64,000 nucleotides of DNA from Microcaldota archaeon (GCA_018819225.1 JAHJQN010000007.1:109456-173455); one strand, 5' to 3'; counted from the stretch's first letter, positions 1 through 10,603 are shown. Notes: generated from the letters alone by a model not told the origin. Translations and numbers: made by a program.

Positions 1-87
1 CCAGATCTGGGAGAAGAAGAAGTCCATGTTCGGGATGTCTTCTGCTTTCATCCACGGGTCTTTGTTGTGTAATTCCTGAGCACCCAT
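1..87 (-). CDS. N-terminal fragment of a paralog of the PEP-utilizer-like gene at 1874-3366 (runs off window)
   Basis: Reverse strand reads MGAQELHNKDPWMKAEDIPNMDFFFSQIW, closely matching MVQRDEDPWMLAEDIPNMDFFSAQIW at 3366. Confidence 0.7.
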   Translation of the reverse strand, partial: MGAQELHNKDPWMKAEDIPNMDFFFSQIW

Positions 88-157
88 CGCGGTCACCGAT
101 ATGTTACTACTTATTGGTACTTCCAATCCTATTTAATTTTACCCGCGTATGCGCGGC

Positions 158-820
158 TCATGCCCTTTGGAATTGCTGGAGTGCTACGGGCACCAACTTG
201 GCTTCCGCCAGCCTCAAATGTTCCCTTAGCGCGGACTCCGATAACCTTAATTTCTTGGAAAGTTGTTTGAGATTGATTTTTCTGGGGTACGTATAGTACC
301 CGAATTCCGCGGCACGCTGCATGACGTTGAATTGTTGCTCGCTTAAACGCTGCATCACATCGGGAATAAAGAGATTCGTATTCTCTTGTTTCAAGCTCGT
401 TAGTTCAATGGTGGCGCGTTCCGCCACCGCGTCAATTTTCTTATAGAGTCTCTGAATGCTTTCCTTATCCCAGCTTGCCACGGTCCAATACTCGAAACCG
501 TTTTTCAGCATCTGGGGCTTAATGAAGAACACGCGCTCCTCCAGGATCAGCGTGTGATACGAAATCGCGTCTTGCGGAATGCTGAAGAAGATGTAATTGC
601 GTTCCGCATGGTGAATCCGATACCGCTCCATGGTTTTCAGTAATTGCTTAATGTACTTCTCCGTGTCCGGACCGTTTACCGCGAGCACTTTCGAGATGTG
701 CGTTTCCTCCCCTTTCTTGTAGACATTCAAATAAATGCTAAGCACCGTCACATCGTGCGTTTTCGTTAGGCGCAGCACCTCCGAGCTTTCGTGCCAGACC
801 TTGAATTCCGCGATCCACAT
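158..820 (-). CDS. HTH_10 (bacterio-opsin activator-like) transcriptional regulator
   Basis: N-term MWIAEFKVWHESSEV... and C-term QFNVMQRAAEFGYYTYPRKINLKQLSKKLRLSESALREHLRLAEAKL typical of HTH_10; ORF may start upstream at a TTG (889). Confidence 0.75.
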   Translation of the reverse strand: MWIAEFKVWHESSEVLRLTKTHDVTVLSIYLNVYKKGEETHISKVLAVNGPDTEKYIKQLLKTMERYRIHHAERNYIFFSIPQDAISYHTLILEERVFFIKPQMLKNGFEYWTVASWDKESIQRLYKKIDAVAERATIELTSLKQENTNLFIPDVMQRLSEQQFNVMQRAAEFGYYTYPRKINLKQLSKKLRLSESALREHLRLAEAKLVPVALQQFQRA

Positions 821-923
821 AACTAGCTGCACGTAAATCTTATTTTTAAACAAAGGGCAGATCTTTGAATACGCCAATCCTTGTTCCAAAACCCTATTAA
901 CCTATTTCGTGCGATCTAATAGT

Positions 924-1844
924 ATGCCCCGTCGAAAACCCGCGGAAGTTATCCCATACCATCCCCTTCGTGAGGTTCCACTTCTGGTAGCTATTGAAAA
1001 TGAAGAGGGAGAACGAGCCGGATTTTCTATAGGCCATAATCACGCATTGCTCATTTTTCCCAATTCCTTGATTCGAAGACGCCCACGCATTCTTCGCAGC
1101 TTAAGAACCGCAGTCCATCCTTCGCTTAGACCGCACATCTCGAGTTTTCCCCTAAAAAAAGCACACGAAAGACGCGTGTATTCCCTAAAATATTTAGATC
1201 CACCGCATCATACCTCCCGTGGAAGGAATAGGTATTTTCGAGAGGGTTTTTTTGCTGTTGGACTAGATCCCTTGACTAACTTTGAACTCGCTCGGCCTTC
1301 CCAAGCTCAACAATTAACAGATCACATGATTCAGACCGATGATACGGATATCTCTCACATTCCTCCTAGAAAACTTCATTCCATACTGGGCGCGTCTTTC
1401 CGAGCCGAACAAGAACGATCGGTTCAGGTGGGAAAACATACGATGAGAATTTTGTTGGACCAATTGAAGCAGTGGCAAATTAAACGAGTCTTCATTAATC
1501 CGCCGGATTATTCTCTCCCGTATTCTACTACTCCTCCGACTATTGGCAAGGATGATGCACAAGCGACGTATGGCAATCCCGGGTTTACGCGACCCTATGT
1601 CTTATCGAAAGATATTCGAGATTCCTTTCTTCATTTTCAAAAAGAACAAGTTTTACCTGGCGGAGTTAGAATGGATGTTCACGCGATTCATAGGAATCGG
1701 CGCCATAATTCTTTGGAACTGGAAGGTATTGCCGTAACACTCCATCAATCGGTTTCCATTGGAAAGCTCGCTTCGGTTCTAAAGAATTTAGGCGTATATC
1801 GCAATTATAAGCCCGGAGAACGCGATTTGAAAGGCCTTCTATAA
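924..1844 (+). CDS. hypothetical protein
   Basis: Long ORF, no recognised family. Confidence 0.6.
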   Translation: MPRRKPAEVIPYHPLREVPLLVAIENEEGERAGFSIGHNHALLIFPNSLIRRRPRILRSLRTAVHPSLRPHISSFPLKKAHERRVYSLKYLDPPHHTSRGRNRYFREGFFAVGLDPLTNFELARPSQAQQLTDHMIQTDDTDISHIPPRKLHSILGASFRAEQERSVQVGKHTMRILLDQLKQWQIKRVFINPPDYSLPYSTTPPTIGKDDAQATYGNPGFTRPYVLSKDIRDSFLHFQKEQVLPGGVRMDVHAIHRNRRHNSLELEGIAVTLHQSVSIGKLASVLKNLGVYRNYKPGERDLKGLL

Positions 1845-1873
1845 CCTCCCTTCTTCAACTGACTACCGCAGAT

Positions 1874-3366
1874 TCATTCCTGATTATTTTTCAGTATGCG
1901 CACGATTCCATTTCCTGCATCCACTTCAACGCGATCCCCGTCCTTCAGCACTTTCGTAGCGATCTTCGTACCGATGACGCAAGGAATACCCAATTCCCTG
2001 CTCACAATGGCCGCCGCTTTCTTCATTGCAGGAACCACATCGGGATTCGTCGCAATGGCCACGAGAATATCCCCTGGCTTCATTTTCATCATGTCGGATG
2101 GCGTGATGATGATTTTAACCGTCCCTACCGTTTTACCCAGCGAGGCGCACTGTCCTTTCAGCTCCCTCGCGTTCGCCTCGATTTTTTCATCAGCGCGTTC
2201 CGCCAACGTACGTGCCGCATCCCCTACGAGCACTTGACAGAATCCCTGGTATGCATACAACGTACAAAACTGTGTCCGCTCCCGCAAGAACCCTCGATCG
2301 ATCGTTCCTTCCGTCAACGCCACTTCCATTTCCTCGAACAGCATACACCGTGCTTCGTGGTTGCTGATGTTCAACCGATCCGCGATTTCCTGCAATAACG
2401 CATCCACATGGGATAATGCCGTTAGCTGTGAATACCTCCGATAAAGCTTCGTCAACATAAACTCGGCATATACGGCAAACATTTCCTTCTGATGGTCGCT
2501 CAGCTCCAACTGTTTTTCCAACTGCCTTTTTTTCGAGCGGTGTTCTTCAATGACCTTGCCGATTTCCGCAAACGTTCTTTCCGCGTCCTTCCCGCTCTTG
2601 AAGAATTCGGTGAATTCCTTCAAGTAGTGTTCGAAGGGGTAAGGCATGCCAAAAAACATGCCTCCCAAGACGCGGTACTTTTCCCAGTATTGCTCCAACC
2701 TTCTCTTGTATTGCGGAGGCAAACCAATCCGGATATGCTCGATGTCTTTAGAAAACAAGTTTTTCACGTACGCTTCTTTCCCAATCTCCTTGGCTATTTC
2801 CAGAAAGGCCTTGCGTTGACGGTTTTCCACGCTTTCTTTTTCCGGCGTCGTCAGAGGAATGAACCACGCGTTCACTTGTTCTTCGTTATCCGTTTTCATT
2901 CGAAGATAGGACTTCAATCGCTCGGTGTATTCAGGATAGAACATGTCGGTCGCGTTGCTCAAACCCCCCCATTCATGCAGCGTCGTGTGCGCGGCCACGA
3001 ATGGCTTGAGCAGCCCCAAAGCTCCTCATTCGTTTTTCGGTTCAAGTTCTTTCCATAAATGTGGTGTCGCGTGTAATCCGTCATCGCATCGGATAGCGTG
3101 ACGATGTTGCGGTTGATCTCGTGGCCGAATGCCGGATCCTCGTCTATCTTTTGAAGCACATGCCTCGCAAAATCCAGCGTATCCTGCCTTCCGTAATAGA
3201 ATTTGAGGTCGGTTCCTTTGAATACGGCTAAGATCTTTTGGTAATTCCGGCCGACGGCGTTCTCAATGCTATCCACGTACATGCGCAGCCAGATCTGCGC
3301 GGAAAAGAAGTCCATGTTTGGAATGTCTTCGGCCAGCATCCAAGGGTCTTCGTCACGTTGAACCAT
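1874..3366 (-). pseudogene. PEP-utilizing enzyme mobile-domain protein, split by a one-base frameshift
   Basis: ORFs 2959-3366 and 1874-3019 are contiguous in different frames; C-term ATNPDVVPAMKKAAAIVSRELGIPCVIGTKIATKVLKDGDRVEVDAGNGIVRIL is PEP-utilizer mobile-domain-like; may be sequencing error rather than true pseudogene. Confidence 0.65.
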
Positions 3367-3391
3367 GCGATTCGCCGTTTACGCCGCCAAA

Positions 3392-5047
3392 CTAGGGAGC
3401 GGTTTCGCTTGAGGACCTTTTTTGCGCAATGTGTTCCACGATCACTCCGAACGCCGGTCTCGTTAGCCCGACTCCCAGCACGATTCCCACGATGGTCGCG
3501 AGCGCGAAACCCATCACTTCCACGATGCCCGAAAGCAGCAACGGTAGCATGCTCACGATCGCCACTCCCGCAACCGTGAAGATGATGAAGAACGCTTTTC
3601 CGATGCGATCCTTCAAACCCCTTCCATGCGCCAGTTCATCCTCTTCATCATCGCGTTTCCTGAGCACTTCGTCCGTGATAATGATTTGGTCGTCGACTCC
3701 GGATCCAATGATCGCCACAATTCCCGCAACCGCCGCCAAATCCAGTGTTCCGAATATTCCGATGAACGAGGTCGTGAGCACGATTTCCACTAAATTAACG
3801 AGAATAATGGGCACCAACAAATCCATTCGTCTGTACCGCCAAACAATCAATCCCATTACCGCGATAATCGCCGTAAAAATGGCGATCGCGCTGAACATCA
3901 AGAACTGTTCTCCTAAGGAGGGAGCGACCACGTACGCGCTTCCAAGCACGGTACTCACGGGCAGCTTTCCTCCCGAGATCACGCTCTTCAAGAGCTTGAT
4001 TTCTCCCAACGCGTTTTTCTGCGCATCCTGTTCCGTTACGCCTGAAACCGATCCGGTCACGGAATAGAATTGCGATACGTATCCGTCGGCCAGCCCGGCG
4101 GATAGCACGGGTGCGGAAATCAAGCCAATCGCCTTCCATTCGTTCACGATTCTTCCTCGGATCTGCGAATCGTACGAGTTGATGATCATGTCCTTGTCGT
4201 CTTTGACGACGATCCGGTTTTCTGCAGCGGTTGGATCGTCCGTGAAGCCCGCGTTCTTGAGCGTTTGAATCAAATCGCTTCGTTCTTCCGCAAGACTCTT
4301 TCCAATAATGACTTCCGTCTTGTTTTCATCCACGATGCGTTCCGCCAACGGTTCCGAGCTTTGATTTTCCACAAACAATACCAGTAATTTGTCGCCCTCG
4401 ATTTCCGTCAGATCTTCTATCGCCTCCTCCAGATCTTGTCGCGCGGCAAAGTTGACGCCTTGCTGCAGGTTTTCCGCGTCCACCAGGATAGCCGTATTCC
4501 GCGGCCGGTCCAAATACATGTAGACGGGGTAATTCTCTTTTCCTTCCGCGGCTTGCGCGAATCGTTCTCCTCCGGCCCTCGAGGATGCAAAATTCAATTC
4601 CCATTGCGCGGTCGTTCCTTGAGGTATAATCAATTCGCCGGAAGGACCTCCGACCGCATTCTGAACGATATCCGTTCCCTCCAAACCGACGTTTCCGTCC
4701 ACCACGGCTTCAAAACGACCTTGCTGCCTCAAAATGCGCTCGACGCTCCGGATAACGGACGCATCCGCTTGCGGAATTTCAACGATGATTTCCTTTCCGC
4801 CTAATGGGCGAACGATGCTTTGCGACAACCCGAATTTGTTGATGCGCTGCTTCAAGGTTTCAATCGTATCCGTCATTTGATCCGACGTCAAATCCTGTTC
4901 GCTAATGATTGAAATGGGAATGCGTACGCCTCCCTTGAACTCAATGCCTAAGTTCAATCCGTTGACCGCTACGAGAACGAGCGCCAATGCTACGGCGACG
5001 ATGACGAGCTGAATCCGCCGATTTTTTAGTAATTGAGTAGCGCTCAT
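3392..5047 (-). CDS. secD: Protein-export membrane protein SecD
   Basis: LNLGIEFKGGVRI, C-terminal RND-type TM region, ATGA overlap with SecF. Confidence 0.9.
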   Translation of the reverse strand: MSATQLLKNRRIQLVIVAVALALVLVAVNGLNLGIEFKGGVRIPISIISEQDLTSDQMTDTIETLKQRINKFGLSQSIVRPLGGKEIIVEIPQADASVIRSVERILRQQGRFEAVVDGNVGLEGTDIVQNAVGGPSGELIIPQGTTAQWELNFASSRAGGERFAQAAEGKENYPVYMYLDRPRNTAILVDAENLQQGVNFAARQDLEEAIEDLTEIEGDKLLVLFVENQSSEPLAERIVDENKTEVIIGKSLAEERSDLIQTLKNAGFTDDPTAAENRIVVKDDKDMIINSYDSQIRGRIVNEWKAIGLISAPVLSAGLADGYVSQFYSVTGSVSGVTEQDAQKNALGEIKLLKSVISGGKLPVSTVLGSAYVVAPSLGEQFLMFSAIAIFTAIIAVMGLIVWRYRRMDLLVPIILVNLVEIVLTTSFIGIFGTLDLAAVAGIVAIIGSGVDDQIIITDEVLRKRDDEEDELAHGRGLKDRIGKAFFIIFTVAGVAIVSMLPLLLSGIVEVMGFALATIVGIVLGVGLTRPAFGVIVEHIAQKRSSSETAP

Positions 5048-6168
5048 TTGATTCCCCGATTGTCCGCATGCCACAATACGAGTGCGGCATTACCCGTCCA
5101 CGTGGCAATAAAGTCCACGATCCCTCCGATGACTGCAACGGCTCCAATCTGCGAGTACGTTTGAATTTGTAGGATGCTCGCCACGCCGAGGAGCACGGCG
5201 AACGCGGCCACGGTCGTCGCGTTCATGAGGAACGCCGTTTTCATGGTATCGAAAATGCGTTGTCGCGCGTTTCCTTCCGATCTCTTGAGCACGCGAATGG
5301 TCAACAGCATGTCCGTATCCAACGAGAACCCCACGAGCATGAGTAACGCCGCAACGGTAGCCAACGTCAACGGAATCTGGAACAGCCCCATCAGCCCTAA
5401 CGTGATGATGAGGTCTGCGAACGCCCCGAAAATGACGGCGAGCGACGGCAAGAAGCTTCGGAACACGAGCACAATCACGATTCCGGAAGCAACGAATGCG
5501 AACAACAGTATTTGCGTCACTTGCGAGAAGAAGAACTTACTCAACGACGCCCCGATTTCCTTGCTGGTATACGAGTCGACTGGCACCACGGCTTCGATTT
5601 CCGACAGCACGTCTTCCCGAAAACTCGATTTTTGTTCCTGAAGCTCGGCATCCACGGCCGCGAACGCATCCATTCCATTGGTTGCGCGCGTTCCGGTCCC
5701 CAGTTTTTCCATGAGGTAGTTCGCTTCGCTCAATAGCGCTTGTTCCGATGCCTGCGCTTTGGCGCGCTGTTCCCGAATTTCATTTTCCTCGCCTTGATCG
5801 ATCAATGCATCTAAGCGTAATTGTTCCGCGGAATAGTCTTCATCCAGGCGTTTGAGTGACGCCAACTGTTCCTCGACCTCGTCGAGATTCGGATTCGACT
5901 GCATTTCAATTTCGAGTCCTCGTCCCGACGGGTTCTCGAACACGCGCACGCTAATCTCCGGGGAAAGCGGGCTCAAGCGCTCTTCCAACTCCGTCACTTT
6001 CGCGTTCAAGTCGCCTTCTCCCGTATACACCGTAAACAACGCGCCTCCTTTCAGGTCGATGCCTTGCGGAATCATGGGGATAAAGAACAATGAGAGAAAC
6101 ATGAGCGCGAGTGGAATGATCAGTAGCTTGTGATAATCCGGCCGCTCGTATACGTTGGGGATGTTCAT
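5044..6168 (-). CDS. secF: Protein-export membrane protein SecF
   Basis: GIDLKGGALFTVY, SLDTDMLLTIRVLKR; adjacent to SecD. Confidence 0.88.
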   Translation of the reverse strand: MNIPNVYERPDYHKLLIIPLALMFLSLFFIPMIPQGIDLKGGALFTVYTGEGDLNAKVTELEERLSPLSPEISVRVFENPSGRGLEIEMQSNPNLDEVEEQLASLKRLDEDYSAEQLRLDALIDQGEENEIREQRAKAQASEQALLSEANYLMEKLGTGTRATNGMDAFAAVDAELQEQKSSFREDVLSEIEAVVPVDSYTSKEIGASLSKFFFSQVTQILLFAFVASGIVIVLVFRSFLPSLAVIFGAFADLIITLGLMGLFQIPLTLATVAALLMLVGFSLDTDMLLTIRVLKRSEGNARQRIFDTMKTAFLMNATTVAAFAVLLGVASILQIQTYSQIGAVAVIGGIVDFIATWTGNAALVLWHADNRGIK

Positions 6169-6345
6169 GAGACGTCTACCGCTAATGCTGTTAGACACGA
6201 TAAGCAGCGGAAACGTTTCAGCCCCTTAATGTTAATAAGCTTATTCTTATCGAGAAGCGAGAAAATTGAAAGAAACCGAGCAGTTTGCCCGGCGGATCTC
6301 CATTGCCGGTCATTATTTTAATAAACTGTTCGAGACCCGTTTTAT

Positions 6346-6921
6346 TTAGAACAAGGGGACTTTTTGCATGATGCCCAGCAGGATCAACACGAACAATATC
6401 ACGGCCGACGGAATGAACAATGACGCGAATGCCTTCGGTGTGCTTAAGCGGTGCACTTCCTCCAGCATGCGAATGTTCACGTACGCATAATACAACAGTA
6501 TTCCGATTCCGATCAACCAACCGATTCCCGGAAAGAGCTTGACCAGATAGTATAATATCAGGACGGGGGCCAGGATGATCGCATTCAAATAATATTGTTC
6601 CGCGAATTTTCCTTTTCCTCCGAACGCTTTCGCGAACAAGTAGTTCAATGAAACGAGCAGCACCACGGCAAGAAACGCGGAAGCCGCGTTGATCACGATG
6701 AACAGGAAGATCGTAGATAGGTCCATGGGCTTTACTTTCGGAGACACGCCCGGAAGAATTTTGAACGTGAACGCAAACAATGCGCTGAAGATGAGCGCGC
6801 CCATCATCAAATGCTTGTGTCCTTCCTCGTAGGTCGCGTGCTTTTTCTGACGGGAAAACAAGTGTTTTGGGTCCGAGAGCACTTCCGCCCACAAGTCCAA
6901 GCGCTCCGCCATTTTTGACAT
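6346..6921 (-). CDS. Yip1-family-like multi-pass membrane protein
   Basis: Several hydrophobic segments, Yip1-like layout. Confidence 0.5.
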   Translation of the reverse strand: MSKMAERLDLWAEVLSDPKHLFSRQKKHATYEEGHKHLMMGALIFSALFAFTFKILPGVSPKVKPMDLSTIFLFIVINAASAFLAVVLLVSLNYLFAKAFGGKGKFAEQYYLNAIILAPVLILYYLVKLFPGIGWLIGIGILLYYAYVNIRMLEEVHRLSTPKAFASLFIPSAVILFVLILLGIMQKVPLF

Positions 6922-7010
6922 GGAGAGCTGTATTCATTCACCCAATAAAAACCTTGTCGTTGCGTTCAAGAGAAAGCCTTTAAATAACGGACGCGCTCTT
7001 TGAATGCGGG

Positions 7011-7577
7011 GTGTTTCAAGTGCCGGAGTTACTGCTTTACGTTCCCGTTGCGCTCATCGTACTCGTTGCTATCGTATTCATCTGGATTTACAACGGCTTG
7101 GTGACGTTGCGCAACCGCATCGAGAACGCGTGGAGCCAAATCGACGTGCAGCTGAAGAAGCGGACGGACTTGATTCCTAATCTCGTGGAAACCGTGAAAG
7201 GGTATGCGAAACACGAACGCGAGACGTTCGAACGCATTACGGATGCCCGAGCCGCAACGGTGAACGCGAAATCGGTTCGCGAGAAAGCAGTCGCCGATAA
7301 CCTGCTGTCTGGAGCGCTCAAGAGCTTGTTTGCCGTTTCTGAAAACTATCCGGATTTGAAGGCGAACCAAAACTTTCTCCAATTGCAGGAAGAGCTTTCG
7401 GGCGTGGAGAGCAAAATTGCCTATGCCCGACAATTCTATAACGATTCCGTTCTCGCTTTCAACACGAAGATTCAGGTGTTTCCCTCCAATCTCGTGGCCG
7501 GCATGCTGGGCTTCCTGAAGAACGATTACTTCCGAGTGGAAGGCAAGGAGCGCGAGAACGTCCAAGTCAGGTTTTAA
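7011..7577 (+). CDS. lemA: LemA family protein
   Basis: NRIENAWSQIDVQLKKRTDLIPNLVETVKGYAKHE signature. Confidence 0.92.
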   Translation: MFQVPELLLYVPVALIVLVAIVFIWIYNGLVTLRNRIENAWSQIDVQLKKRTDLIPNLVETVKGYAKHERETFERITDARAATVNAKSVREKAVADNLLSGALKSLFAVSENYPDLKANQNFLQLQEELSGVESKIAYARQFYNDSVLAFNTKIQVFPSNLVAGMLGFLKNDYFRVEGKERENVQVRF

Positions 7578-7676
7578 TGACGCGTTCTTCGTGCGGTATT
7601 GGGACGCTCATTCGGTAGGCGTTCAATCGAAAGCCATATATAGCTGAATTTCGAGGTATACTTGCGTGCTCATTTT

Positions 7677-8060
7677 ATGAACGCCGACCACTTGGACTTA
7701 TTATTAGCCTTCATCCTTCGTGAGAAGCGCTTCCTGAAAAAACGGGAAACGAGTTTCACGGACCAGGAGCTCCGCGACGGAGAACAGTTGCTTAAGCGTG
7801 CGCTCAAGGTCATGACGGCCAAAAAGCTCACGGATGAGGAACTCAGGGCACTCGCTGTCAATGAGAATAAGGCCAAGCGAATGGTTTTAGATCTTCGCAA
7901 GCGCGTCAAGAGCCTGTCTCCCAAACAGCTCCTTATTATTGTTCAAAACTATGAGCTCGTCTATTCGGTCATTGAGAAGAAACACAAGGAGCACAAAATC
8001 GTGATCGAGTCATTAAAGGGAGACCGATTCTACAATCCGCGTCGCCGGGTTTACGCGTAA
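7677..8060 (+). CDS. hypothetical protein
   Basis: ORF with upstream AT-rich promoter; no family recognised. Confidence 0.55.
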   Translation: MNADHLDLLLAFILREKRFLKKRETSFTDQELRDGEQLLKRALKVMTAKKLTDEELRALAVNENKAKRMVLDLRKRVKSLSPKQLLIIVQNYELVYSVIEKKHKEHKIVIESLKGDRFYNPRRRVYA

Positions 8061-8070
8061 CGTGCATTGC

Positions 8071-8400
8071 ATGACGGAAACGGTTTCTTTTTCAGATTTT
8101 GCGAAGCTCGAGCTCCGCATCGGCAAGATCATGGCCGTGGAGCCCGTAGAGGGAACGGACAAGCTCTACAAGCTGTCGGTGCGTCTCGGTGAGGAAACGC
8201 GGACTCTCGTAGCCGGTCTCGCCGAATCGTATGCCGCGGACGAGCTCATGGGCATGAAAATCGTAGTGGTCGCCAATCTCGAGCCCAAATCGTTGAAAGG
8301 CATTGAGTCCCAAGGCATGTTGCTGGCAGCCGATGAAAACGGAACGCCGGTTCTCCTGACCCCCGAAAAAGACGTCTCCGACGGAACCCCGATCCGTTAA
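8071..8400 (+). CDS. tRNA-binding OB-fold protein (MetRS beta/EMAPII-like)
   Basis: FAKLELRIGKIMAVEPVEGTDKLYKLSVRLGEETRTLVAGLAESY. Confidence 0.85.
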   Translation: MTETVSFSDFAKLELRIGKIMAVEPVEGTDKLYKLSVRLGEETRTLVAGLAESYAADELMGMKIVVVANLEPKSLKGIESQGMLLAADENGTPVLLTPEKDVSDGTPIR

Positions 8401-8467
8401 TTACTCTTTTTCGAGTATTTACTCTTTTTTAAGAACTTTTATAAATTCAGGGCGCGTACGTTTGGGT

Positions 8468-9265
8468 ATGCGCACTTATGCACTCGTGGCCGCTGCATTG
8501 CTTGCGGCCATCGGCATGCTGTTTCAATTCGCCAATTCCATTATCGGTATTCCAACGGGTTTTGGCATGACGATCGATCTCGTTGCCGTTCCCGTGCTCC
8601 TCGCGTTTTTTGTGCTGGGTTACGAAGTCGCCTTATACGTTCTCGTTCTTTTGGCGCTCCTCATCACGTTCGCTTCGCCGACCTCTTTCGTGGGCGCGAT
8701 CATGAAGTTTTCTGCCACGCTTCCCATGTTCTTTATCCCTACTTTGTATCTCATGGCCCGCAAGCGGGGATTCGATGCCGTCAAGCTATTCGGTATTCTC
8801 GTGCTCGCCGTCATCCTGTTAGGCGTCCTATTTGCCTTAGGCGGCTATTCGTACGCGTTTTCGGAGACGCTATTTGAGAATGCGTTGCTGATCGGCGTTC
8901 TGCCGTTCCTCGTACTCGTCGCGTTCTCGTATTTCCTGCTGCATATCTGGAAGCGCTATGGCGCCGATTTAACCCTTTCTTCTCTAGCGTCCTGGAAGAG
9001 CGCGCTATTCGTTCTCGCCCTCGCCCTATTGTTGCGCGGCATCTTGATGATTTTCACGAACTTCTATTTCGCCGGACCCCTTTTCTTCAAGATTTCTCCT
9101 CAAGAATTCACGTCGTTTGTCGAATCCGTTCCCCTCCCGTTTTTAGGGTCCAACTCGTGGTATTTCGTCGTGTTCTTCTGGAATGCCTTGCAGGGCGCGA
9201 TGGAGTTTACTATCGCATGGCTCATTGCATTCCGCTTCGGTTTCGCCCGAAAATACGGTGCGTGA
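8468..9265 (+). CDS. ECF transporter substrate-binding (S) component-like membrane protein
   Basis: Six-TM-like hydrophobic protein directly upstream of ECF A and T components. Confidence 0.65.
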   Translation: MRTYALVAAALLAAIGMLFQFANSIIGIPTGFGMTIDLVAVPVLLAFFVLGYEVALYVLVLLALLITFASPTSFVGAIMKFSATLPMFFIPTLYLMARKRGFDAVKLFGILVLAVILLGVLFALGGYSYAFSETLFENALLIGVLPFLVLVAFSYFLLHIWKRYGADLTLSSLASWKSALFVLALALLLRGILMIFTNFYFAGPLFFKISPQEFTSFVESVPLPFLGSNSWYFVVFFWNALQGAMEFTIAWLIAFRFGFARKYGA

Positions 9266-9266
9266 C

Positions 9267-10010
9267 ATGCCGCTTCTTTCCTTCGAGCAATTCAGCCTAC
9301 GCTTCGGTTCCCAACTCGTTTTGAACGAGATCTCCCTCTCCATAGAAAAAGGGGAATTCATTGGGTTAATGGGAGGCATCGGCTCCGGCAAAACCTCGTT
9401 CTTGTTAAGCATTAACGGGGTCATTCCCAAACTGGTTCCAGCTCAAACGCAGGGGCGCGTGATGCTTTCCGGAAAAGAGGTTTCCAAGCACTCGGTTCAG
9501 TCATTAAGCCGCGACGTGGCCATGGTATTCCAGAATCCGTCTGATCAACTCTTTTCCCTCACGGTCGAAGATGAAGTCGCATTCGGGCTACGCAACCAGC
9601 ACCTCCCCCAAAACGTGATTACCGAGCGCGTTACTCATGCATTGAATGACGTCGGCCTCTCCGCGTTTACCGCTCGCGATCCCTCTTCGCTTTCCCACGG
9701 TCAAAAACAAAAAGTCGCCATTGCCAGCGCGCTGGCGCTTCAAACCCCTCTAATCGTTCTCGATGAACCCACCTCCAATCTCGATTTTTCCAGCAGCGTC
9801 GCCCTATATACCCTGCTGGAAAAACTCCATGCGGATGGGAATTCCATTCTCGTCGTAGACCACGACACCGACCTTCTTTCACGATACGCGAAACGCTTCA
9901 TCGTATTATACGGGCAGCGCGTTATTGCGGATGGCGATCCATCTGTTTTTATTAACGGAGCAGCGGAACGCGCGGGATTAAAGGTTCCGTGCCGTATGCG
10001 AGGCGAATAA
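9267..10010 (+). CDS. ECF transporter ATPase (A component)
   Basis: Walker A GGIGSGKTS, LSHGQKQKVAIASALALQTPLIVLDEPTSNLD. Confidence 0.9.
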   Translation: MPLLSFEQFSLRFGSQLVLNEISLSIEKGEFIGLMGGIGSGKTSFLLSINGVIPKLVPAQTQGRVMLSGKEVSKHSVQSLSRDVAMVFQNPSDQLFSLTVEDEVAFGLRNQHLPQNVITERVTHALNDVGLSAFTARDPSSLSHGQKQKVAIASALALQTPLIVLDEPTSNLDFSSSVALYTLLEKLHADGNSILVVDHDTDLLSRYAKRFIVLYGQRVIADGDPSVFINGAAERAGLKVPCRMRGE

Positions 10011-10011
10011 C

Positions 10012-10569
10012 ATGGCCGACTCGCCTCTTCACAAACTTTCTGCGGTTTACGCGCTCCCTGCATTCGTTCTCCTCACCATCTCATTAGTGCTCTTCCCCCT
10101 AGAATACGCGCTCGCATTTCTCGCTTTACTTATCCCGCTCTATTGGATTTCCCACCTTTCCCTCTTTCAAACGCTTTCCCATCATCGCTTCCTCCTTGTT
10201 TTCGCTATCGTCGCTTTTCTTTTCCGTTTAATTCTTACGGGGCAATGGCCGGAATCCGTGCTAAGCGCACTCTATTTGACGGATCTCTTCCTCTTATCCC
10301 TCCTCTTCTGGTTCACCACGACGCCGGCTCAGTTGCGCGATGCCCTGCACTTCTATCGAGTCCCCCGTTCTCTCACGTTTATGTTCCTCCTCGCTTTTTC
10401 CGCTCTCCCATTACTTCAACAGCAATTGCAACGCGTGCGAATCGCGCAAGCCTCTCGCGGAAACACGCGCGCCGTTTTCCCCTTACTTCTTCCATTACTT
10501 CACTCCGTATTCGATCGCTCGCGGAAACTCGCCATATCGTTGGAAAGCCGGGGTTTCCAGCCCGAATAG
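10012..10569 (+). CDS. ECF transporter transmembrane (T) component
   Basis: CbiQ/EcfT-like; QASRGNTRAVFPLLLPLLHSVFDRSRKLAISLESRGF. Confidence 0.85.
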   Translation: MADSPLHKLSAVYALPAFVLLTISLVLFPLEYALAFLALLIPLYWISHLSLFQTLSHHRFLLVFAIVAFLFRLILTGQWPESVLSALYLTDLFLLSLLFWFTTTPAQLRDALHFYRVPRSLTFMFLLAFSALPLLQQQLQRVRIAQASRGNTRAVFPLLLPLLHSVFDRSRKLAISLESRGFQPE

Positions 10570-10603
10570 TTAGCTTTTAATTCCGCTAACGAGAAACGCA
10601 TCC

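Noticed and set aside
2492-3058. 188-aa plus-strand ORF
   Set aside because: Antisense shadow of the PEP-mobile-domain gene.
6218-6937. 239-aa ORF antisense to the Yip1-like gene
   Set aside because: Overlaps a better-supported membrane protein; low-complexity shadow ORF.
8401-8445. Repeated TTTACTCTTTTT motif
   Set aside because: Explained as a T-rich archaeal terminator followed by the TATA box of the ECF operon.
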